64,000 nucleotides of DNA from Arthrobacter sp. AFG7.2. GTDB lineage: Bacteria > Actinomycetota > Actinomycetes > Actinomycetales > Micrococcaceae. Positions 27,653 through 35,331 of the stretch are shown here, piece after piece. The notes beneath the pieces were generated by a model. The model was given only the letters and a program-made list of their open reading frames with translations, was not told where the DNA came from and did no database searches. Made by a program: the position numbers and the translations under genes. Location of the stretch: assembly GCF_002892835.1 (NCBI RefSeq), contig NZ_PJMB01000001.1:186001-250000 (forward strand). Direction: 5' to 3'. How positions within the stretch are numbered: the stretch's first letter is position 1; the number at the start of each line of letters is the position of its first letter.

Positions 27653-28594
27653 CTAGAGTCCGAGGTTTATGGCGGCAACCCCAGGAAAAACGGCAAACAC
27701 TACAGTCAGCGGGAGTACGCCAAAAACAAGAGGAACCATCATGGCAATCTCTTTCTTTCCCGCGGCCTCCATAAGGTCCCGCTTGGCCGTATCCCGAACG
27801 TCCTGCGCCTGGGCGCGGAGTACGTCCGCTAACGGTGTCCCGCGCTCGACGGCGACAATGATCCCGTCAACGAACCTGACCAGTGGCGCCAAGTCTGTTC
27901 GCGAGGAAAACTCCTGCAGGGCCTGCACCAGAGGCTTTCCCGCACGGGTTTCGGCAAGGATGCTGGAAAACTCCCTGGTGAGTTCGCCCTTGGCACTGCG
28001 GCAGACTCTGTCCAGTGCCCCTGTGGCGCTCTCCCCTGCGCTGACGGCCAGCGCCATGAGCTCTGCCAGGCTTGGAAACTCGGCCATCATCCGTTCCTCG
28101 CGCCGTCTGACCTGCACGCCGAGCCAGTAGTCACGCAGCATGAAGCCGCCCACCGCGCTGCCCACGACCGCGACAGCACCGAGCAGCGGGCTGAACCGGC
28201 CTCCTGCTGCTCCCAGGAAGACAAAGCCAAGAGAAAGGACAAAGCCCGCGGCTGCCCACAGAAGCTGCTCTGCCCGGAAGTCGATGGACGTCTTCTTGAT
28301 TCCTGCTTGTGCCAGTCGTCGTGATGTTGCGCCCGGTGAGGGGTTCATCCTGCCGAGCGCCGTGACGACGTCGCGGGAGATTGGGCGCAGTATTCTTTCA
28401 AGGGGTCCGAAGGGCGTTGAACTGTGCTCGCCCGCGCTCAATAGCCTCGATCCGAGGTTCTGGGATTTGAGCTGCGGCTCAATACGTTGCGTCAGCGTGG
28501 TCGCACGCATTACCGGGGATCTGAAAATGACGAGCCAGAAGCCACAGCCCATAACTATGCCGCAGGCAACAGCGGCAGGCGATATGTCCATCAT
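27653..28594 (-). CDS. tadC: Tad secretion membrane protein TadC (type II secretion F family)
   Basis: A 313-residue inner-membrane platform protein with a T2SSF domain (residues about 170-300: FPSLAELMALAVSAGESATG, FSSRTDLAPLVRFVDGIIV, KREIAMMVPLVFGVLPLTVVFAVFPG region). Several membrane helices flank the cytoplasmic domain. It overlaps tadB by 4 nt. Confidence 0.92.
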   Translation of the reverse strand: MMDISPAAVACGIVMGCGFWLVIFRSPVMRATTLTQRIEPQLKSQNLGSRLLSAGEHSSTPFGPLERILRPISRDVVTALGRMNPSPGATSRRLAQAGIKKTSIDFRAEQLLWAAAGFVLSLGFVFLGAAGGRFSPLLGAVAVVGSAVGGFMLRDYWLGVQVRRREERMMAEFPSLAELMALAVSAGESATGALDRVCRSAKGELTREFSSILAETRAGKPLVQALQEFSSRTDLAPLVRFVDGIIVAVERGTPLADVLRAQAQDVRDTAKRDLMEAAGKKEIAMMVPLVFGVLPLTVVFAVFPGVAAINLGL

Positions 28595-29448
28595 CGCAGC
28601 ACCCGCTCGTCCTGGGGCAAGGCCCCGATCCTCAGCATGATGGAGTAGCAGACCAGTGAAACCACAAGGCCTCCGAGCAGGACGGCGGCACCCACCGCTG
28701 TGTTGTATGCCTGTACCGCTTCCGGTCTTGTCGCCAGCAAGATCATGACAATCCAGGGGGCCGCGACCGCAAGGCGGGCCGCGTTAATAGTCCAGGACTG
28801 CCTTGCCTCAAGTTCGCTGCGGGTGCGGGCGCTTTCGCGCAGGAACTCAGCCAGCGTTCCCAGCAGCTTCCCCAAGTCCGAACCCCCGACTTCGCGGGTA
28901 AGGCGCAGGGCCTCGACGATGCGGTCGGCAACGGGGTCCGCGAGCCGGTGTTTGAGTTTGTTGAGCGACGCATCAAACTGTCCTCCGGCCCGGTAATCGG
29001 CACCAAACTCGCGAAACACGTACCGAAGCTCCTCAGGGCCTTTGTCCCCCAACTGAATGAGAGCCTCTGGCAGCGGCAGGCCGGCGCGTATGGCGGAACG
29101 GAGATGATCAACGACGTCTGGCCACAGTTGGCGCAACAGCGCGCTTCTCTTTCTTGCCCGCCAACGCAGGATACTGACGGGGAGCCAGGCGGCGAACAGC
29201 CCGAAGCAGCCTGCTATGGGCCAGGAACGGCTGATGGTGTAAAACACCAACACCACGAAAAGTCCGAGCCCAACGCAGGTTCCCACCAGGCCGCCCGTAG
29301 ATACCTTGTCGACACCGGCGGAGGCGAGGAGATCAGCCAAGCGGCTGACCTTCTTCTCTCTGGGGCCTTGTTCGGGTGTTTCCCAAAAGGACCACCAAAC
29401 CAAAAAAAGACCCGTCCCTGCCGTTAGCCCCAGCAGTGCCGACGTCAT
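28591..29448 (-). CDS. tadB: Tad secretion membrane protein TadB (type II secretion F family)
   Basis: A 285-residue T2SSF-domain membrane protein. WPDVVDHLRSAIRAGLPLPE and EVGGSDLGKLLGTLAEFLRE are the two family motifs. Helices lie at the N-terminus, near residue 65-85 and at the C-terminus. The ATG at 29448 gives an ATGA overlap with the tadA stop; a longer frame upstream lies within tadA and is not used. Confidence 0.92.
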   Translation of the reverse strand: MTSALLGLTAGTGLFLVWWSFWETPEQGPREKKVSRLADLLASAGVDKVSTGGLVGTCVGLGLFVVLVFYTISRSWPIAGCFGLFAAWLPVSILRWRARKRSALLRQLWPDVVDHLRSAIRAGLPLPEALIQLGDKGPEELRYVFREFGADYRAGGQFDASLNKLKHRLADPVADRIVEALRLTREVGGSDLGKLLGTLAEFLRESARTRSELEARQSWTINAARLAVAAPWIVMILLATRPEAVQAYNTAVGAAVLLGGLVVSLVCYSIMLRIGALPQDERVLR

Positions 29449-30551
29449 CGCGGATCCAGCAGCGCAGCGACGTCGTACCCTGCCCGGCTGAACTTTTCTG
29501 CGGCAGGCATCGAATTGGCCCTCGCTTGCAGGATTCCTTCTGCCATCGTGAAGACCGGGGAGGACTCTATGATGCCGTTCTCCACCCGACGGCCCAGGGA
29601 GAGGATCTCCGTCACTTCCCTGCGTCCATTCGGGTGCCGGCTGCAGTGAACTACCAGGTCGATGCAGGAGGCGACGGTGGGGACAACGAAGGCTGAGGAG
29701 ATATTTTCGCCCGCAAGCAGGGGCAGGGTGCAGATCTTGGTGACAGCATCGTGAGCTGAGTTCGCATGGACGGTACACATCCCAGGAAGGCCACTATTTA
29801 AGGCGATGAGCATGTCCAGGCTTTCCGCCTCCCGGACCTCCCCCACCACCAGCCGGTCAGGCCGCATCCGGAGGGCTTCCTTGACCAACCTTCGAAGTGG
29901 AATTTCCCCCTCCCCCTCAAGATTGGGCTGGCGGCACTGAAGGCCTACGACGTCGCGCAGCGGAAACTGCAGCTCAAAGATTTCCTCAACGGTGATGACG
30001 CGTTCCCTGCTGCCGATACTGGCGGCGAGGCAGTTGAGCATGGTCGTCTTGCCGGCCTGGGTGGCACCAGAAACCAGGATGTTGAGCCCGCTTGATACCG
30101 CAGCGCCAAGGAACCGGGCTGACTGAGGAGTCAGGGTTCCCAACTCCACAAGGTGGTCGAGCCGGCTCGCCTTTACGACGAACTTCCTGATGTTCACGGC
30201 CCAGTGCTTGCGGGTTACATCCGGGATCACCACATGGAGCCTTGAACCGTCAGGGAGCGCAGCGTCCACGAAGGGCGAGGACATGTCCAACCGCCGCCCA
30301 GAGCTCTTCAGCATCCTCTCGACCAGGTCCCGAACCTGCTGCTCGGTGAGGCTAAGGGAAGTGAGTTCGGATTCGCCGTTGCGTGCCACAAAGATTTCGT
30401 TGGGGGAAGTATTACGAAAAACGTTGCTTTCATGACGACGCACCCCGAAGAGGCGATGTACAGCGCAGCTCAGTTTGGGAAAGTAAAAAGCAAGCCAGAC
30501 TAAGTAGACAGAAAGTAAAAGCTGCTTCATAGTTGTGTTAGACGGAGACAT
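29445..30551 (-). pseudogene. tadA: tadA (cpaF) C-terminal fragment, fused to element-derived sequence
   Basis: This is the ATPase part of the Tad pilus motor. The host-derived frame starts at the element border (30406) with PNEIFVARNGESELT, and has Walker A GATQAGKTTMLN, RMRPDRLVVGEVREAES (Walker B region) and the conserved His box TVHANSAHDA. The first 89 codons lie 9.4 kb away at 39787-40053. Downstream tadB and tadC are intact. The frame is open into the element to an ATG at 30551 preceded by TTGGAGG. That would add a 49-residue hydrophobic N-terminus and could yield a chimeric protein, but the all-helical N-terminal domain is lost. Confidence 0.88.
30402..30431. other. left attachment site of the element
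   Basis: The host-element border contains the core GGGGG at 30402-30406, identical to the core at 39787-39791. The element-side arm CGTTGCTTTC (30422-30431) is the exact reverse complement of the arm at the other end. Host sequence left of the core continues the tadA reading frame. Confidence 0.85.
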
Positions 30552-30580
30552 AGAGCCTCCAACTGCACAAGGAGAATGCA

Positions 30581-31054
30581 ATGCCCGACATCACTGTTCC
30601 CGTCCCCGACGACCGGGTTCCGGAGTTTTACCAGTTTTTCGGAATGTGGCTCGGAGGCTCGTCGGCTCTTCCTGGTGGCACTATTCAGACCTTCCCAGAG
30701 GATTCGAAAGAAGCGGGCAAGCGCAGGCACTGGACTGGGTTGGACGAGGACCGGGAGGATGCTGAGAAGTTATGGTCCAAGTTGACCAGCCGCGCGAAGG
30801 GCTTATACAACCTCATGATCGACGCGCCGGGAATCAAGTTCACTGGGGATCAGATCGCCAAGGAGCTGAACATCGCCAACGGTGCGAGCGGCGTCCGCGG
30901 TGTACTCGCCTGGCCGGGCCGGTACTGCTGGAATATGAACCGACGGTTGCCCCAGCGCTGGAAGGATGGCGAGGACGGTGCTCCGTCCGCGTACTGGATG
31001 GAGCCTGACGTCGCGGCGCTGTTCAAAGCGGTGCGCGCTGACCTCGACGGCTGA
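30581..31054 (+). CDS. hypothetical protein, DUF6416-like
   Basis: A 157-residue soluble protein starting MPDITVPVPDDRVPEFYQFF, with a likely winged-helix segment (GIKFTGDQIAKELNIANGAS, then VRGVLAWPGRYCWNM). This resembles actinobacterial proteins I recall as DUF6416, but that assignment is from memory. The ATG follows AAGGAGA by 6 nt. It lies at the inner left end of the element, divergent from the tadA remnant, a position typical of satellite cargo genes. Function unknown. Confidence 0.72.
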   Translation: MPDITVPVPDDRVPEFYQFFGMWLGGSSALPGGTIQTFPEDSKEAGKRRHWTGLDEDREDAEKLWSKLTSRAKGLYNLMIDAPGIKFTGDQIAKELNIANGASGVRGVLAWPGRYCWNMNRRLPQRWKDGEDGAPSAYWMEPDVAALFKAVRADLDG

Positions 31055-31184
31055 AAGGTAACGTCTCTCTGGCTCCTGGCCCGAGCACCTTCGGGGGCAG
31101 GGCCCCTCCGCCCCCACCGCGGACACGTGCAGGCACGCCGACCCACAATTCGAACTCATGGCTTACCAGCGGTAACCTCAGGCA

Positions 31185-31724
31185 GTGAAAACTGCAATTC
31201 GCGTGGAAATCGTAGGTCCGTGGTGGAACGACCTGCTGCCCATAGTGGCGATCGTGCTATCGCTAGGCACGCTCATCTGGACAATTTGGGACAAAAACCG
31301 GTCCTTGGCCCGGGTCACGGCCAAGACTGACGGCCTCAGTTGGCCTTACCTCGATGAAGCAGATGCCAACGGCAGCAAGGGCTTCGTCAATATCGCCGTG
31401 AAGAACGAGGGGCGTGTTGATTCCACTGTCATTTCATCCATCATCATGGAAATACCCATGGAAAAGAGCAAGCGGCCAATCATGCTGGTGCAACCTGCTA
31501 CGTCAAGCCATGACCTCCCGCAAAAGATTGAACCTGGCGCGACGTTCGTCTTCGGGTTTGATCTGGAGCAGATTGCACGAGCGACTCGAGGCGACATGTC
31601 CTACTTAAAGAGAATCAGGTGCAAGGTCCGCTCAGGTCACGGTGACGTAAACCTGCCATTGCAACGGGATACACGCGAGTACATCGCGCATTTCGCCCCT
31701 GAGTGGAAAGCTGCCGAAATGTAG
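31185..31724 (+). CDS. hypothetical single-pass membrane protein
   Basis: A 179-residue protein with one membrane helix near residues 14-34 (LLPIVAIVLSLGTLIWTIW) and a cytoplasmic or surface domain rich in beta strands (FVNIAVKNEGRVDSTVISSI). The start is GTG at 31185. It follows the DUF6416-like gene on the same strand within the element. No family is recognised. Its position with other cargo makes a defence or superinfection role possible, but this is only inference. Confidence 0.65.
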   Translation: MKTAIRVEIVGPWWNDLLPIVAIVLSLGTLIWTIWDKNRSLARVTAKTDGLSWPYLDEADANGSKGFVNIAVKNEGRVDSTVISSIIMEIPMEKSKRPIMLVQPATSSHDLPQKIEPGATFVFGFDLEQIARATRGDMSYLKRIRCKVRSGHGDVNLPLQRDTREYIAHFAPEWKAAEM

Positions 31725-31770
31725 GCATGGTATGCTCACAGCCTGACCGGGAGGGGTTCTTCGGCCCCGT

Positions 31771-31790
31771 GGCTCACGCTAACGTGAGCC
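31771..31790. terminator. hairpin between converging cargo genes
   Basis: A perfect 8-bp stem GGCTCACG/CGTGAGCC with a CTAA loop lies between the stops of the membrane-protein gene and the DUF3800 gene. GC-rich flanks extend it partly. No T tract follows on either strand, so it is only a probable terminator. Confidence 0.5.
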
Positions 31791-31811
31791 CCCGGTTTCC
31801 TACTTTCAATG

Positions 31812-32675
31812 TCACCCGTTCTCTGGGAGTTCGGTAAAGATCCAGTCGGGCGAACCATCCCAATGCCAGTTGATATGCCTCCCCGTCGACTGCATCTCGT
31901 ACTCATGGACCAAACGGTCACCGTTGGGCCAAGGTACGGGTTGTACGGGTGGAGTCAGACACTGACCCTTTGGGTAGAGTTTGATGCCGTACCGATCGCG
32001 CTGGCCGTGTACGTGCCGGACGCGCGGCCAGATGACTCGGAGATAGCCAGGATCCTGGTGGTTCAGATACCGTCCAATTGCTCCGGCTATCAGGTCGGCG
32101 ATTTGCACTCCAATGCTCTCATCCGACGGCATAAACGAGATCGTGTCGATCAGGCGTCCGAACTGCATAAACGCAGAGCCGCCCCGGGTTGCCGCACGCA
32201 GCGCTTTGTCGTCTGCTTGCTCTTCATCCATCACAATCAGGCCAGAGGTGTTGTAGGCCGCACAGTCCATGTTGATACGCTCAAGCAACGGATGGAGCCC
32301 GTGTTCTATGGGCTTTCTGTTGCCGAAGATGCTCGGCTGGTGGACCGCAACTGCCAGAACCCTTGCCGTCGGCGTACGCAGCGCCTCCCGTAAGCAGGCA
32401 TACACAAGAGCCCGCCGCTTTTCCCTAACAGTTATGCCCTCACGGATCATCCAGTGGGGCTTGTTGCTTTTGTTGTCAGAGTTGCGTCCGACATGGTTGA
32501 ACTTCAACTCATGCGGGTGCTGCATCCGAAAACCAAAACCGTTGGCGGCACGGCGGACATTCGCCTGTAGGACGTGCACTTGGTCGGCATCAATTCCGAA
32601 GCCACCCATCACCAAGTAAGGAGCATTCGGATCCTTGCCACGGTCCCCCGAATCGTCGAAGTAGTAGATCCGCAA
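31812..32675 (-). CDS. DUF3800 domain protein
   Basis: A 287-residue soluble protein with the DUF3800 signature: YYFDDSGDRG at the N-terminus, VMDEEQADDK in the middle and VQIADLIAGAIGRYL near residue 190. The acidic residues in these motifs resemble the RNase H-like fold, so a nuclease activity is plausible. DUF3800 proteins are frequent in phages, islands and defence neighbourhoods. The TTG start follows GGAGG by 9 nt. This ribosome binding site lies in one arm of a 13-bp inverted repeat. Confidence 0.85.
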   Translation of the reverse strand: MRIYYFDDSGDRGKDPNAPYLVMGGFGIDADQVHVLQANVRRAANGFGFRMQHPHELKFNHVGRNSDNKSNKPHWMIREGITVREKRRALVYACLREALRTPTARVLAVAVHQPSIFGNRKPIEHGLHPLLERINMDCAAYNTSGLIVMDEEQADDKALRAATRGGSAFMQFGRLIDTISFMPSDESIGVQIADLIAGAIGRYLNHQDPGYLRVIWPRVRHVHGQRDRYGIKLYPKGQCLTPPVQPVPWPNGDRLVHEYEMQSTGRHINWHWDGSPDWIFTELPENG

Positions 32676-32676
32676 C

Positions 32677-32728
32677 CCGTTTGACCTCCGTACCGTTCCA
32701 GACCACCAGCAACTAGGAGGTCAAACGG
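32677..32728 (-). promoter_or_regulatory. inverted repeat covering the DUF3800 ribosome binding site
   Basis: CCGTTTGACCTCC at 32677-32689 and its exact complement GGAGGTCAAACGG at 32716-32728 are separated by 26 nt. On the minus-strand mRNA the anti-sequence comes first and the second arm contains the Shine-Dalgarno GGAGG of the DUF3800 gene. Folding would hide the ribosome binding site. It could instead be a protein operator. Confidence 0.6.
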
Positions 32729-32909
32729 CCCCGCCACGAAGAGGAACCGCAGTACTGAGCATAAGGTACCGTCCATAAACGATAGACAGTGGCGAAGGGC
32801 CTACCTCGCGCGCGCGACCCCCGGTCAGCCCCGGGGGGAGATGGATCACTGCCGGCAGAGAGGGCCGGACTGATAACTGGATGCGATTTGAACGCCCCCT
32901 GGGTGGTAG

Positions 32910-33539
32910 CTACATGACCGGCTCCGGCTCGCCCGCCAATGACCTACGCATAGCGTCCTTCATAGTCCTGTTGAGCCGCTGGCCCTTGGCCATTCCCTCT
33001 TGGTCCCCTGCCTTCAAGTGTTGGAGGTAGACCAAGTACTCGGTGCCAGCTTTGTGCACCGCGGATTCCTCAAGCAGGTCAACGACGCCAAGCAAGGAGT
33101 TGATCGAGGAGACGGTGACGAGTATCCGCTCTGTCAGTTCATTTTGAACCGTTACCACTTTGATGACGCCGTCTGCGTTCTTTTCCTGCTCCCACTTCCG
33201 CAGGAGATCTTGATGACCGTCGTATCGGTACATAGCCAGGCTGAGTTCGTCCATATGGCGAATGAGTTCGCTGTAGGTAGCCTTCAATTCATCACGTCGC
33301 CGTTGGAGGTCTTCACGCCTGTATTGCTCTTTTCTGCGGGTCCCCTCGTTGCGGGCCGACAGGTGTTGCGAAAGGGCAGATGCTCCGACAGCCGCAGCAG
33401 CGGCGATGAATGCAGTCCCGAGGGGGAGCCACTGCGAGATCCCATTGCTGTCCGAACCAACAGGGTTAGCCCCGGAGGGAGTTGGGGCAGGTAGAGGCGT
33501 CTCGGTTAGCAATGTAGTGAGCAGTGTGGGTAAGTCCAT
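32910..33539 (-). CDS. hypothetical membrane protein with coiled coil
   Basis: A 209-residue protein. A Pro/Thr-rich N-terminus precedes one membrane helix (about residues 38-58, LGTAFIAAAAAVGASAL) and a charged helical region (RRKEQYRREDLQRRRDELK) likely to form a coiled coil. The rest is helical. It lies between the capsid and DUF3800 genes of the element. No family is recognised. Confidence 0.65.
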   Translation of the reverse strand: MDLPTLLTTLLTETPLPAPTPSGANPVGSDSNGISQWLPLGTAFIAAAAAVGASALSQHLSARNEGTRRKEQYRREDLQRRRDELKATYSELIRHMDELSLAMYRYDGHQDLLRKWEQEKNADGVIKVVTVQNELTERILVTVSSINSLLGVVDLLEESAVHKAGTEYLVYLQHLKAGDQEGMAKGQRLNRTMKDAMRRSLAGEPEPVM

Positions 33540-33729
33540 TAGCTGAGGTTATCGCCAAAGAGGGGCAAGGACTGACGGTCGGAAATGATTGGTCCCTGCT
33601 CCGACCGCCAGCCTTTTGGGCGCTGGAAAGCCTCTTCACCCCTCATGCCATAGGGACTCGTCTTTCCATCCTTCCCGCGTAGTGTGATGGGACGACAGCG
33701 GCGGGTGAGGTTGACGCCCGTACCGCCGA
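33540..33729. other. 190-nt gap before the capsid gene end
   Basis: No gene is seen. Two short GC-rich imperfect hairpins lie near 33600-33640, one of which may end the capsid transcript. Confidence 0.3.
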
Positions 33730-34908
33730 CTACGCGGCCAGTGCGACTTCTACGAAGGCGTTAGGACGCTTTACGGCGAAACCGAAACGCCCCTCGAGCC
33801 TCATGGTTACGAGGTTTTTGGTGAAGTTTTCACCGGACCGGTCCAGGGCCAGGGTCGCATCTTCCCGAACAATGACCTGGGCTTGCTGCCAATCGCCCAG
33901 GACGGCCGTGCCGGCCGGAACCGCGGTGGAAGGCACGCGCGGGACCTTCCACAGCTTCTCCACGCCGTCGCCGCCCGGATCGCCCAGCAAGTACTTTCCG
34001 GTGGCCCCGGAGTCCCGTAGGAGGTCCAACGCTTCGGCGTCGACTGGATTCAGGACCAACGCCGTGGGCGTGATGCCGTAGACCTCCAGGCTTGTCATGG
34101 CCTTACGGATGGAGGTCAGCGTGTCCGTGGCGAACGCTTGAACAATGATGCCGGACGTGTTGAGCAGGCCGGTCAGGCTTTCGCCGGTTCCGTCGCCGTG
34201 CACCACCTGGTTTTCGAGAGCAAGGTAAAGGCCAGCCTCCATCTCGGTCCGCAGGAAGTCTTCAAGGTTTGCATGGTCGGCGAAGTACCGCTCAGGGACC
34301 GGCTCCGATAGGTGGGCGATAACCCGAACCCGGTCCTCAACTTCTGCCAGCGAGTAGACCGACGTTGGTTTCAGCGCTCCGTCAGCGACGGGGGCCGCGT
34401 TGTTGGTCCGGACCGTCTGCCGCAGGAAGCTGAAGCTGTTGCCGGTGCCGTAGCCTCCGTTGAGGCCCTTGGCCGGGATCAGTTCCAGGAGGGAACGGGG
34501 GGCCTCGGACATGGTGACGATGTCTGTTTCGATCGGCGCGGGCACGCCGATGCTGCCCGTAATGAGGGACTTCTGCCCGTCTGTTTCCATTGTCATGGTC
34601 TTTGCCATGCGGTCCGCGGCAGCTTTCGCCCAGGACCCTCGCCCGCGGCTGCCGGCGGCCGCGACCTTGACCGGTTCGCCGACTTCGGCCGCCAGCGTCT
34701 TTACCTGAGCCAGAATCTCCACGTCAGACTTTGCCCGTTTGAGCTCTTCAAGGGCTTCCCGGCCCTTGGTCATGTGCCTGTCATAGGCCGCCTTTTCCTC
34801 TGCCGTGAGGTCACGGCCGGCAGCGTTGGCCTTCTCCGCGATAGTCCGAGCTTCTTGCGCAGCTGCGGTAGCGATTCCGCGCCACATTTCCATACGTTGT
34901 GTGCTCAT
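33730..34908 (-). CDS. HK97-type phage major capsid protein
   Basis: A 392-residue capsid protein. Residues 1-95 form a charged helical delta or scaffold domain (ATAAAQEARTIAEKANAAGR, DLTAEEKAAYDRHMTKGREA). The HK97 fold follows, with the N-arm (VPAPIETDIVTMSEAPRSLL), E-loop region, NQVVHGDGTGESLTGLLNT and PTALVLNPVDAEALDLLRDS, then the C-terminal LVTMRLEGRFGFAVKRPNAF. The ATG at 34908 follows GGAGGGC. There is no portal, protease or terminase gene in the element, so it is probably assembled using, or interfering with, a helper phage. An encapsulin-like role is less likely because of the scaffold domain. Confidence 0.93.
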   Translation of the reverse strand: MSTQRMEMWRGIATAAAQEARTIAEKANAAGRDLTAEEKAAYDRHMTKGREALEELKRAKSDVEILAQVKTLAAEVGEPVKVAAAGSRGRGSWAKAAADRMAKTMTMETDGQKSLITGSIGVPAPIETDIVTMSEAPRSLLELIPAKGLNGGYGTGNSFSFLRQTVRTNNAAPVADGALKPTSVYSLAEVEDRVRVIAHLSEPVPERYFADHANLEDFLRTEMEAGLYLALENQVVHGDGTGESLTGLLNTSGIIVQAFATDTLTSIRKAMTSLEVYGITPTALVLNPVDAEALDLLRDSGATGKYLLGDPGGDGVEKLWKVPRVPSTAVPAGTAVLGDWQQAQVIVREDATLALDRSGENFTKNLVTMRLEGRFGFAVKRPNAFVEVALAA

Positions 34909-35331
34909 GGGATTGCCCTCCAGGGCATGAAGGTACGCCGGAAGCAGGCGCACTCAAGTGGAATAGGGATCAACACCGGGCGGGCTCCGACGGACGGCGT
35001 ACCGGTCCAACGGGGCCTTGTGAATTGCGCTGGCGCGCCTGTTCATTGGCCCTGCACCGGTGCCGCTGGTGGGGCACACATTCCTCGGCGGGACCGTATA
35101 GACGGGCGGATTGACCCGGAAGACTCCGGTATGACCGTTGGCCGTATCCCTGACGCTGCGCCCCACCTACCGGAAAGGCCCTCAGACTTGAGCCGCTAAA
35201 CCCCTCGTCCTTAGCCTGCCGGCGCTGGTCACTTACGCTGCCGCCAGATTAACGTGGCTCGGTGTCAATTAACAAGTGACACGCCGGCCCGCCGATTCGG
35301 CCCGAAGATTGTCGGACCGGCAAGGCATGAT
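34909..35331. other. divergent region between capsid and HNH genes
   Basis: This 423-nt region should hold the promoters of both genes. A 70-codon minus-strand frame (34954-35166, GTG start MGRSVRDTANGHTG) might be a small phage gene upstream of the capsid gene, but its composition is low-complexity and the ribosome binding site is poor, so I do not call it. No clear -10/-35 pair stands out. Confidence 0.35.

Noticed and set aside
34954..35166. 70-codon minus-strand frame upstream of the capsid gene
   Set aside because: Poor ribosome binding site and low-complexity sequence; kept only as a note in the gap entry.
34312..35199. Plus-strand frame of 295 codons opposite the capsid gene
   Set aside because: The capsid protein on the other strand has the HK97 features and a good ribosome binding site; this frame has neither.
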